Under the pieces are notes generated by a model. That model ran no database searches and was not told the DNA's origin. It saw only the letters and a program-made list of their open reading frames with translations. A program made the translations under genes and the position numbers. A stretch of 64,000 nt of DNA from Rhizoclosmatium globosum. Lineage: Eukaryota; Chytridiomycota; Chytridiomycetes; Chytridiales; Chytriomycetaceae. Shown here in pieces: positions 1-11,100 of this stretch (the stretch's first letter is position 1; each line of letters opens with the position of its first letter). The stretch spans positions 186,001 through 250,000 of the forward strand of contig MCGO01000040.1 in NCBI GenBank assembly GCA_002104985.1. The letters are read 5' to 3'.

Positions 1-39
1 CTAGACCGTTCTTTTCGTTCTTCCTCAGTCGAGGTTATT

Positions 40-716
40 ATGGACGATATAGATCAGTGTCGACCTGGCGGCAAATGTCTAGTTTGTGGGAATGTTGGTA
101 ACTTGGTGGAGTGTGAGGGTACAAACTGCAAATTGGATGTACACATAGGTAGGTCTTTAATTCCTGTCATCCAAAGTTAGCTGAGAATAATATCAGATTG
201 TTATAAGCCGAATTTCGTTCTGCCGGATGGGTCTTGGTATTGTGACAGGTGTGCTGTTGGCAAGAACTTGGACGAGGTTGATATGGTCTGCTGTTCTGCT
301 GGAAATGACTACGCTATCAGATTGGCAGCAACAAGTGATAATGCAGACGACACCCAATTCGTTCATGCAAATTGCGCCAAATGGAATAGTAAGACTGAGT
401 TTCAAAAAGGGTATTTCTCTTATTAGCATGGTATTTCTTAGTAACCTCTCTGTTTAGAAGTGAGGCCATTGATGTATCTCTTGCACTTCTTGAAACGTCT
501 GGAACGTGTTCGCACTGCAATCTCGGATCAGGGATGCTTGTCTACTGTAATAAGGTTAACAACTGCAGCAGAAAAATTCATGTCTCCTGTGCTTTGAAGA
601 ATGTTTCCGCACCATGGCAGGTCAAACGACTGGGTTGCCGGGAACATCGGAATCCGGGAAAGCGAGTTGGAGGTAGTGGGAATCAAATTCCACACAATAA
701 ACGGTCCAAAACGTAA
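40..716 (+). CDS. PHD / extended-PHD zinc finger protein
   Basis: Three exons (40-148, 197-410, 458-716) join in frame to about 193 aa. The first exon and the start of the second give a PHD-type Cys4-His-Cys3 pattern: CLVC, then CEGTNC, then the H and C of HIDC, then CDRC. A second Cys/His set follows (ANCAKW, CSHC, YC, CSRKIHVSC, C-x-EH), resembling the extended PHD module that follows many PHD fingers in chromatin readers. Such modules usually bind histone tails or nucleosomes in the nucleus. The ATG at 40 is chosen because it is the first in frame, but the frame stays open upstream and a possible acceptor (CTCAG, ending at 28) precedes it, so the gene may begin outside the window. The C-terminus (positions ~650-713) is basic and low-complexity. 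No catalytic domain is seen. Confidence 0.65.
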
Positions 717-829
717 GATCTTTGGTATGGGACTATTCCGACGACATTTACTGGAAGGAACGTGCGTTAATGTTTTGTTGTACTGTTTCTTTTCTTTCTT
801 TTTTTCTTTGAGGTTGTTTTTTACACAAG

Positions 830-3800
830 ATGGAAGCCAACAACGACGCTATCCATTTGGATCGTACACTCCAACGCATCCGGAATCAAGTTGATTCTGG
901 AGTTCCCGCACAAAGAAAGGTAAGGAATCTTCAACGACGTCGCGGGTTCCTTCGCTGACCAAGTCGCAGGCTGCCTTGCTCCTGGTTGCAATTGACGGCA
1001 CTGTCAAAGAGTCCAGCCCGGCATCAGACCAACCGCAACCACCTTTGGCTTACTTTGGAGCCCTGGTTAGTGAGCTGATTTAGATCTGGCGCGAGACTAA
1101 TGCTCTCTGCCTAGATCACTCTCCTTGAACAGCAACTCGTCAGCAACAATGGATCTGGCAAGAACGATGACGAAGACATGAACGATGAAGAAGATGAATC
1201 ATATGCTGACAGGGAAGAAATGGTCATTGCCATCATGCACCTCCTTGCTATTGTCTTCACAAAGTAAGACTGCGAACCTAATTAGAAACCTGTTGCTCAA
1301 ATATTGTACAGGATCAGCACTCAGATTCTCCGTCTCAAGTTTTCAACCGTGTCTCAAACTCTCCACCAAACCATCAAATCATTCGCCTCTTCCTCGGCAG
1401 TCACTCGCGATACATTGTCATGTTTGGAATGCGTTCTTCTTGCCATGGATCTCGCGACGTGGACTCAATCCACGACCGCTATGGTTGGTCGTCCCGCAGT
1501 ATTGAAGGGACTCACCACTTCAGTGTTGCAACTGACTCTCGATGAAAGACCAAAAGTTCGAAAGCGAGCGCAGGATGTTGTCAGAAAGGTCTTGAGTTTC
1601 CCTCCGACACCAGCTTTGGTTCACCCATTCATGATTGTTGTTGTCGAGCACTTCTGTGGCGTCTTGAGCAACGCAGCTGCTTCAGCTTTAGCTGCGGGTG
1701 CTGGAAGTAAGAAGGGAAAGAATGTTAAGCCTGTTGCTTCAGAGGGCGAAGGGGTCTTGCTTGACGTTTTGGTATTCTTGAAGGGATTGGGTCCATTGTT
1801 GGGAGGAAAGGTGGGAGGCGGTGACGACAAAGTCCGTGCTGCGGTCGGAATTCTTTGTAATTCAGTTTTGGAGATTGGTGAAGCTGCTGGTGGCAATATC
1901 GTGTTAAGTCAATGGATTTTCCAGGTGCGTTTTCACAACTATTCTTTGCTCATGAATCCTAACACCATGTCAGGTTCTTACAGCTGTTATGACTCCGCAA
2001 ATCAAGAAAACTGCCCCACCTAATATCTCTCTCCAAACTGCGCACACTATTTTATCAAAAGCGCTCTCATCATTGCGTCCATACCACAACGATTCTACAC
2101 TAGCACCGGTATGGCTTGGTTTAGTTGATACAAGTTTCTCTTGTACTGCGTTGATTATCGAAAGGGACATTCACGACAACGACAATGAGGAAGCCAAGAA
2201 ATATGCATCAACAGCTTACGCAGAGTTGATTCTCGAGTTCTTCACCAAAGATTTCTCTGCTTTGTTGGCGGTCTCGAACGGAAAGCGTGCTATTATTGAA
2301 AAGGCGGTTGAAGCATATGCTGGAGTCGTCCAACATGGTATCTTGGAGTTCATGGTTGAATCAACGATTGTTAGGAAAGGTGGTGCGAGTATTTGGGCAC
2401 AAACTCTGTCAAAGATTTTGGATGTGTTGAAAAATGCAATCCAAGGAATCTCTTACAAGGAAAACTGGGGTGCTATTTTGATCATTATTGAATCAGCCCT
2501 GGAGGTAATTGTCGCCGTCTCTTCTTGACTCATTAACTTACTCGACTTTCAGCGCATTGGAGGAACTTCTCCCAACATGGTCGATCCAATTGTAGCAACT
2601 TTGATTTCTATTCGTGATTCTCCAAACTACTCTGACGACTATCCATTCAAATCTGAACTCGACTCTGCTCTTGAAGCAGCTGCTCTTGCTATGGGACTCG
2701 AGCGTTTCACTATTGTTGCACCTCTCAATATCTTTGATGTCGAAGAAAGTGAAACCAAGAGGCCATATCTCCTCTCTGTCTTCACTCGTGCCATGAACCG
2801 TCCCGCACTTCCTTCCAAATCCAAATTTGGTCCCGCCAACCTCAACTACTTTACTGAAACTATCCTACCACTCTATTCCGCCTTACATCAACGTAGCGCT
2901 GATTTGAAAGCAAAGGGACTCGCACAACCATCAAAATTGTTCGACATTTTGGCCTCTCAAGCTTTCGGCCTCTTTCCAGCCATTTGCTCAACCTCTCCTT
3001 CAGACTTGGCTGAGACATTCGACTCATTGTCTCCAGAACTCCTTTCTCTCCTCCAATCCCAAACCGAGGAATTGGAAGCCAACGAAGAAGGCGTTCTTAC
3101 TGAAAATGACATGCGTCCATTGATTTACTCTGGTCTCCAGTCTTTAGTGGAAGGGTACACTGCAATCACGTCCAATTTGAGCGATGCTTTGGCTATGGTC
3201 GATGACGACGATGAGTCTCCGGAAGTAGCTCAGCAAAAGGACGATCTTGAAGTTGCAGGTCAAGGTTTACACAGAATTTCAGCGGCCGTGAACAAGTACT
3301 TGACTATCCTGTGTACCATCTACACCACTCCACCTGATTGGATTTTGAAGACTGGTGAAAACAAGGGATCCGTCTTGCAAGGTCTTCATGACCGTGGACA
3401 AAATGCTTTGGAGGGATGTATCAAGGCTTTGATGAGCATCGCGGATTCCAAGGCTGTAACTGGATACTTTTTCCAGCTCGTCAAAAACATTTTGCAGATT
3501 CAAACTTCTGTTAAGGAGCACGAAGCGATGGATGGCATGGACGACGAGGCAAAGTCAGAGGCGATCGCCGAAGTTGCGATTATGGGTCTTAAAGTGTATG
3601 CCATGTTGGATCTCCTCTGTGTCTTGTTGGTCTTCTTGCCTGAAGTCAAGGCGATGTTGGAAGCATCCGAAGAAGATGCCGCTGATTTCCAGGTCCCATC
3701 CGACTCACCACTCCACTTGTTCTACCGTTTGCTTTCCGGCCAACTTCGTGACAGAGATGCCACTCTCCAAAAGAAAACTTACAAGGCCTTGAACCTTGTG

Positions 3801-5727
3801 ATGGCAGTTTTGCCAGCTTCGCAGACTCCATTCAAAGACCTGATGCCAAAGTTGATCGACCCTGAGGTCATTTCCAGAACGACATCTGGAGTCAAGAGAG
3901 CACGTATGGGACTGATTCAAGCTGTTGTTGAAGCCTGTGCTTTGAAAAAGTCTGAGGAGGACGGAGACGATGAGGATGCCATGCTTTTGGAGTTCATCCC
4001 TGTTGTATTGTCTGAAGTTATGTTGACAACCAAAGAAGCTTCTGAAAAGGCTCGTAGCGCTGCTTACGAGTGTCTTATTGGAATGGGTCGTAAAATGCTT
4101 GACGTCGGAATTCGTCGAGCTCGTGATGCTGAATGGGCCGGAATTCGAAAGAAGTTGAAGGGTGAAGATGCAGACGAAATGGATGAAGAAGAGGAACGAG
4201 AGATCAACTTCAGAGAGTATATGATGATGGTCGTTGCTGGTTTGGCTGGTGCATCCTCTACAATGCAGAGTGCTGCCATTGCTTGTTGCGGTCGTCTTGT
4301 CTTCGAATTCAACGGTTAGTATTGTATATGTTTTTCAGAAGTATATATTTAAGTTTTATCTGTAGATGCAATGGGTGAAGAGCTTGTCAAAGAGATTGTG
4401 TCAACCATCTTGCTCTTCATGAGCTCCAACAACAGAGAAATCGTTAAAGCTGCTCTTGGATTCATCAAAGTCGTTGTTGTTTCTGTTCCTCAGGAGTTGC
4501 TTGAAGATGAGCTTGAAAACATGGTTTGTGTAGTTCCCCAATCCGAACTATCAGACTAATTCCAATTTAGATTACCAATATGATGACCATGTCAAAGCCC
4601 CACAAGTCTCACTTCAAGACAAAAATAAGAAACGTTCTTGAACGATTGATCCGCAAGTTCTCGTTTGAAGTTGTTGAAGGATTTATCCCAACTGACGATG
4701 CAAAGTTGATTCGTAACATTCGTAAAGTCCGCGAGCGTCAACTTAAAAAGAAAGCTGCTGCTAAGCAAGCCAAGGAAGACGGTAGTGATGGCGAAAAAGA
4801 TGGTATTGATGCCATCAAAGGCAAGAAGAAGCTGCAAAGTAGACAGAAAGAGTTCGAGGATGTTCTTCATGGAAGTGATGATGAAGAGGATGACGATGAC
4901 GATGACGACGCTCAATACTTGCCAGAGCAGTTCAGAGATGCCGTGCACAAGGTTCGTTTTTTGCGGGGATTTTCCTTTACGATTAGACATGAATCTCATT
5001 CGTTTATATCTAGAAAACTGTTCCTGGTGCCAAGAGTATGATCCGTGAAGGCGAAGACATTGTCGACTTCTTGGACTCTCAAGTCATTTCCCGCGTGACA
5101 ACAGCAAAGGGTGGTTCCTCAAGCTCCACCAGTGGCTCAAGTAAACGAAAGCGAGGCACAGAATTCGACATGAACGAAGACGGACGTCTCATGATTGCCG
5201 AATCTGATGAAGAAGCCTCCTCTGCCATCAAGAACCTCAACACCAATGAAGAACAGGAGGACTACTACAAGGAAGCCATCACCGGAGAAGGAGCATACAA
5301 GAGACTTCCCGACGGATCCGTCAAGTTTGTCAACAAACGGAAACGTGGCGAGGAAGAAGACATTATTGCAAAGACGGATCGTTTGAATGCTGGTGCTAGT
5401 AACATTGGAGGCCGTTGGGGAGCCAAGTTTGAGCGCAAGAAGCCAACTGGAATGGACGAGGCTACGAAGGCCAAAATGCTTGGTGCCGAGTACCGATCAA
5501 AGAAGGCTAAGGGAGATGTCAAGAAGGCGGGAATGCCCGACCCATACGCTTACATTCCGTTGTCTGGTAAAATCGTTGGTAGCAAGAAGAAGTCGACGGA
5601 GCTCAGCAAAGACTTCAAGGATGTTATCAAGGCATCTGTCAACAGAAGCGATGTTCGTGCCGGAAAGCAGCAAGGGGGTCGCCAAGGACCAAGGGGTGTT
5701 AAGAAGAGCAACAAGAAGCATAAATAA
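830..5727 (+). CDS. RRP12: RRP12-like ribosome biogenesis/export factor
   Basis: Nine exons (830-919, 970-1065, 1115-1263, 1312-1924, 1974-2504, 2553-4314, 4366-4523, 4571-4951, 5014-5727) join perfectly in frame to 1,497 aa. Rrp12 is a HEAT-repeat protein needed for pre-40S and pre-60S maturation and nuclear export. The N-terminus (LDRTLQRIRNQV) and the all-helical repeat body match the family. So does the C-terminal third: an acidic D-rich stretch near FEDVLHGSDDEEDD (~4850-4905), then IREGEDIVDFLD, and the YIPLSGKIVG / basic KKHK end that closes Rrp12 proteins. It is longer than the yeast protein (about 1,230 aa), mainly in the central repeats. ATG 830 is the first codon that gives the conserved N-terminus. 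An AATAAA-like signal follows the stop (~5740). Identification is by motif and layout, not by alignment. Confidence 0.85.
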
Positions 5728-5854
5728 GTACTGGGATGAAATAAAATTATACTTGTCAAATTTAAACATGTATTTTTTGGTTGAAATTGGAAAACTGGTT
5801 TTGTACAATCGTTTACAAGAGCAGGAATGTGAAAGAGGTTTGAGAGTGGAAGGT

Positions 5855-6769
5855 TCAGTCAAAGAATCCGAATGGATGTGCTCCGTCTGATTGTGTTGGG
5901 ATAGCCGTAGACTTTTTGTTTGTAACAACTGTCGCATCTGTTGCATAACCAGGAGACGTTACGACTTGCTGTTTTTCAATGACAGCAGTTTCAAAGGCTT
6001 CAAGTGAATCAACGGAATCCAGTCTATCAAGCGCAATATTCCCATCATTTTTGTTGGATCCTTCCGCATTCTGTTTGATGACAACAACTTCAGCCTTCTT
6101 TTTCATTCCCAATAAACCTTTCACACCAGTAACGATTCCACCACCTCCACTTGTTTCCAGCTCTGAATCGCCACCAAATGCACCCATAATTTTCGGAGGT
6201 GGGCCACCGCCGTCTCCCTCATCATTTTCGAGAGATTGGTCTCGTTGGACGTTTGATAGCGACACGCGATTTAATCGCTCTTCTGAAAAGTGTTTTGCTT
6301 GTTGACTTATGGGCTCTACAGCAAACTTGGAATCTCGAGGGGGTTTTGGTTCAAATACTTCTGATTTTTGAGCATCTAGTTTTTGAGGAGGTTGAAGTAC
6401 GGGAGATTGGTCTAATGGTTGAGGATTTGGCACAGATGCCGCTACTGTATGAGGTTGATTCTCGTCTTCTTCTTGAGGGACAGCCCCAGGAAACGTCGCG
6501 TCAGGCGCTCGCACAGATTTCTCTATTGCAGTGTTTTCTATTGGTGCAGCGCTTTCTTTTAATACAACTCGTTGAGGTGCGGCTTGTTGTATGACAGGTT
6601 TTTTCGAAGCTGAAGCAGCCGAAGTAGTCACCGGGGGCCTTTGCTGAGCGGCGGGCGAAGGTGATGATATTGAAACATTTTGAAGTTCAGACTTTATAAT
6701 TTCTACGGAATCAGAATCATGTTTGTGTTGTGCTGGTGTGGTGTGAGCAAGAATTTGATGTCGTTTCAT
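5855..6769 (-). CDS. Disordered protein of unknown function
   Basis: Single open frame, about 304 aa from the ATG at 6769. The frame continues upstream to a possible start at 7042, but that leaves only 15 bp before the divergent uS9m ATG and the extra ~90 residues look untranslated, so the inner ATG is preferred. The protein is rich in Pro, Ala, Gln, Glu and Ser with no predicted globular domain. The only ordered-looking piece is a glycine-rich patch followed by GIVTGVKGLLGMKKK (~6095-6140) and the helix-like SVDSLEAFETAVIEK (~5975-6020). No family was recognised. It is convergent with RRP12 (stop codons 127 bp apart) and divergent from uS9m. Confidence 0.5.
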   Translation of the reverse strand: MKRHQILAHTTPAQHKHDSDSVEIIKSELQNVSISSPSPAAQQRPPVTTSAASASKKPVIQQAAPQRVVLKESAAPIENTAIEKSVRAPDATFPGAVPQEEDENQPHTVAASVPNPQPLDQSPVLQPPQKLDAQKSEVFEPKPPRDSKFAVEPISQQAKHFSEERLNRVSLSNVQRDQSLENDEGDGGGPPPKIMGAFGGDSELETSGGGGIVTGVKGLLGMKKKAEVVVIKQNAEGSNKNDGNIALDRLDSVDSLEAFETAVIEKQQVVTSPGYATDATVVTNKKSTAIPTQSDGAHPFGFFD

Positions 6770-7057
6770 CGTATACCTGACTGTATCGGCACCACTGCTG
6801 TAGTCTTTGTCTTTTGTTGTTTGGAAGCCCCTCCTCCCATAGCGCGTCCTTTTTAGTTTGGGCAGACTCTTCACAGACAGACAAAGTAGGAAAGAGTGAG
6901 ATTCCCAAAAAAAGATGCCCGTTTGCAAGGCGGGCACAAACAATAACACGTAAATCCCTTTTCGTGCAGGTACCTTCCGTGCTTTGAAGCGGATGGTAAA
7001 CTTGAAGGGAGGGGTGTTGGTAGTGGAAAGTGGAAGAATCAAAAAAGAGCAAAAGAA
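6770..7057. promoter_or_regulatory. Divergent intergenic region (unknown gene / uS9m)
   Basis: 288 bp separate the inner ATG of the unknown minus-strand gene from the uS9m ATG. No other gene is supported; the minus-strand frame that stays open here is most simply 5' leader. It is inferred to carry both promoters. Confidence 0.4.
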
Positions 7058-8046
7058 ATGTCAGTGAGACTTCGAAGTTCGGTTGTTCCGCGGGTTCTGC
7101 GGACAACCCCGTTCACGTTCACGTTCAGTTCTCTTTCTGCAAATGCATCGCAGCAACTTGTCGCGAGGGCATCGGCCGTGGCAGCGACGACCCGGGTCTT
7201 GTCGACATCACCACAGCAACCACAGCCAGTCCAACCACAACCAGTTCATTCGCCGTTCGCAGACGCAACGTTCTTCACCGGAAATCCAAACTACTTCTCG
7301 CTTCTTCTTCGTTTGAACACGCTCATTCGCAGCCACAATCTTCCAATCCAGGACAAGGCCGTCTACGCCCACATCACCGATCTGCCAAAGTGGATGACCC
7401 GTGCGGAAATGACTACCCTGAAACAGTTCAGACTCAGCGACGAAATGTACGACGACCTGATCCACAAACTCAATGTTCTCTTCTCTGTTCCAGGTACGTT
7501 CCTCTCTCTCTCTCTCTTCTCAGACCCAGTTGCCCAACGTAATAACCCCCCCAAAAAAACACAGAGAAATCTGATGCACTCCGTCTATTCTTGCAAGAAT
7601 ACGTTCGTCCTGGTTTGGATCTGGTGTCTGCTCCAAAGGCTGTTCAAACACTTGATGAATTCGGCCGTGCATTCGCTCGTGGTTCTCGCAAGACTGCCAC
7701 TGCTCAAGCATGGCTCGTGAAAGGATCGGGAGAAGTTTACGTGAATGGGGTGCACTTGTCAGAATACTTTAGGGAAGTGGAGGACAGAGAACTTGTCATT
7801 CGTCCTTTTGAGATTGGAAAGGCGTTGGGTGCATACAATGTCTGGGCGGTTGTGCAAGGGGGTGGTCAATCAGGTCAGGCGTCTGCTATTGCTGTTGCTG
7901 TTGCTCGTGCTCTTGCCATCCATGAACCATCACTGCAGGAGACTTTCCAAACGATGGGTCTTACAACAATAGATCGTCGCCAAGTGGAAAGGAAGAAGAC
8001 TGGTCAACCAAAGGCTCGTAAGAAGAACACTTGGTTGAAGCGTTAA
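7058..8046 (+). CDS. MRPS9: Mitochondrial ribosomal protein uS9m
   Basis: Two exons (7058-7493, 7565-8046; intron 71 nt) give 305 aa. The C-terminal ~130 residues carry the S9 signature: GSRKTATAQAWLVKGSG, then VNGVHLSEYF, GGGQSGQASAIAVAVARAL, and the basic end VERKKTGQPKARKK...KR that reaches the decoding site in uS9. The first ~40 residues are Arg/Ser-rich without acidic residues, as in a mitochondrial presequence, so the protein is placed in the small subunit of the mitochondrial ribosome. The intron falls at a phase-1 site after LFSVP. The length is normal for fungal mitochondrial uS9, which has an N-terminal extension over bacterial S9. It is convergent with the giant helicase gene (111 bp between stops). 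Confidence 0.9.
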
Positions 8047-8157
8047 GGAGTGTAAGAGGGGAATCATCAGATGAAGGAGGAGGAAGTGCAATTCAGTCTG
8101 CAAAATATACTTATTTTCTTAAACCGCAACATTAATTTTCAATGTAAACCATGAAAG

Positions 8158-11100
8158 CTAAACCATGAAACTCTCCCTCAACTTTGCATCACTTACAAAA
8201 TGACTTCCTCCTCCACACCTCCAGCCATTTCCAGCCTTAAACCAACTGAACCCCACGGGACATGGACACAGACGGCGAATCTTTTCTTGAACTGCTTGCT
8301 CCTCCTTCATTTTAGCACGAATCTTCGTCTCCATTTCCTGCCGCAATCGTTCACGCTCTCTCTCATCCGCCAATCTCTTAATTTCTTCAAGCTCTTTACG
8401 AATTTTTTCCAATTTATTTCTACGACGTTGTTTTGATTCTTCAAGTTCTGCCCACACCTCGTCGCTGACACCAGAATCTCGCCCATCCTTACAATTATTG
8501 TTAAAACAACAAGATTGACTTCAGAAACTTACTTTTCCGATGGGAGTATTCAAATATTCCTCAATCGTCACTTCGTGTTTCTCTTCAATTTCAATTTCCC
8601 CTTCTTCTTCGATTTCTTCCACAATCTCAGTGATTCTGCTTGAAAATTCCGATTTTTTATACTCCTCCTGCATGTGTACTTTTTCTTGCGGAGGTGGAGG
8701 TGCCTTGAACTGTTTCCGGAGCTCCTCAAAATACAGTGGCATTGACGAATATCGTGATTTTTTTGTTCTTGACGATGAAATCTTTCGAGGTGAAATCATG
8801 GTATCCAACGCAGTTTGGACATCGCTCAAAGTGATAGTTTTTTCGATTGGTTCGGGGTTTGCCACAACTCTTGACGATCGTTTGATCAACACCGCCTCCC
8901 ACAATTTGGTCACATCACGGCCATTACCCCATCCATCCAGTCCAATCAAAGTTTTCATTCCTTCCAAGAAAGGTTCTTGCACGTCGGCTTGAATGACAAA
9001 ATTCTTTTCGCTTGCACGATCCGAGAAATATTTGTAGCAATCTTCTGGTTTCCAGTCTTCAAACTCAAAGTAGTTGGTGAAGCGACTCTTTAGACCCGCG
9101 TTTGCATTCAGCATATCGTTGATATCAGATGTGTATCCCGCGATGATAATCACTATTCCTTTGTACATGGGATTGGTCATTGCTGCTACAATCGATGTCA
9201 ACGCCTCATCTGCAAAATGACCTTTTCCAAGCTCATATGCTTCATCTGGGGTTAATGATTAACGGTATGGACGAAACCTAGGTTATCTTATCAAGCTTAC
9301 CAATGAACAATACGCCTCCTCGAGCTTCCCCCAACTTTTCTTCAACTCTTTTCTTTGTATGACCAACAAACTCACCAGTCAGTCCCAAACCAGAGGTTTC
9401 AACGAGTCGATTTGTGGAAAGAATTCCCATTTCAAACAGTACTTGTGCCATTACCCTAGCCACAGTAGTTTTTCCCGTTCCAGGCGACTGTTTACAAAAA
9501 TAAGCATGGAATTTTACAGAAAGACAACATACCCCAGTAAACACAAAGTTTGACACGTTTGGCAGCTCCCCTCCTTCCTTCAGCGCGACCGCATAAGAAT
9601 CTCGAATCTCAATCAAACTTTGCTTGACTTTATCAATGCGGTACAGCTTGTTTAAGGCTTCCAACGGATCCTTGGACGCTGCTGGTTGGTCATTACCAAA
9701 GTCCTCTATTTTCAAACAAAGATTATGACCAGAAGTTTGTCGAGCGGATGCTTTAGAAATTGCATTGACAAGTAGATTTTTTACTGCTCCAGCGTTTCCA
9801 AAGTTTGGCAAGTTGCGTTGCTTGGAAAGAACTTCGATGGCACGTTTCTTGACCGCAAAGGATTCCACTGCGATTCTCTTTTTGCGACACTCGAAATTGA
9901 AGAGATCGAGTAATTCCGAATCTGTATAATCGGCGAATTCGAATGCGTATTCTCGAGGGAATCGACGAGAGAGACCAGGATTTTGTGTTCGCAACATTTT
10001 TAACATTGGCTCTAAGATTGCTGAGTGTAAGTTGCAGCATAAATAAGTGACTCACCATCATAACCACAAAGAAGCACAGCAATGTCATCGTTTTCGGAGC
10101 CTTGAACCTTTTCAACCAAAACATCCAAGACTTGCTTTCCATAATGGTTGTCATCCAAATTGTATGCTTCATCGATAAGTAGAACGTTCCCACGAGCCTT
10201 TTCTAACATCGCATTCGTCTTTCGCTGCGATTCACCAACGTGCGATCCAATCAAATCGCTGGCTGTTGCTTCGGTAACTTCACCTTTGGACAGAAAGTTC
10301 AAATGTTTCAAGAGACGGCCGTACAATTGTGCGCATGTGGTTTTGCCTGCAGAAAGTAAGGGAATTATTTGGAAAATTAAAGCAGACTACCTGTTCCAGG
10401 ATTTCCAAGAAACAAGCGGTTGAGAATAACAGGAGAGGCATCAAGCCCATTGAGTTCTCGCTCATAATTCTTTTCGCAAACCGACACAAGTTCGTTTACA
10501 GTCTTCTTCACTTGTACCCAACCAATCCTTTCTTCAAACTCAGCGAGCACATTCTTTAGCTTCTGGTTCTGCAATGGACTCTCTCCAATCACGTCTTCTA
10601 AAATCAGAAGTGGCTCTCCGTCGTAAGATTCTCGAGAAAACGCTCGTTTCGTGTATTCTTCGAACTTGGCACGAACTGCGCGGGCATTTCCGAATCCCTT
10701 CCTGCCTGTCATTTTCGCCAATTTCTTAGTGACCAAAGGTCCAATTCGGTCATCTGCTGTCCAGCCTCGATCGATAACCATCTTGTACCAGATTGACAGC
10801 AAGTCTGGCTGATCGAAATCTTCAAACACGATTTCTTGAAAACGAGACTTTAAACCGTCATTGAAGGCGAAGAACTTATCGTTCAAGTCATCTTCATATC
10901 CTGCGATAATAACTGATATCTTGTCTCTCATATCCTCTGTAACCAAAAGCAGCTCATTCACAATCTCGCGACCTTTTGGATCGTCGATGGGACTCAGCGT
11001 GTACGCTTCATCGATGAAAAGAACACCATTCGTTGCCTTTGGTACAGTCTCTGACATGAATTTGTCAGCCCCTTCGTCTTTCAATTTGCGCGCACTAGTT

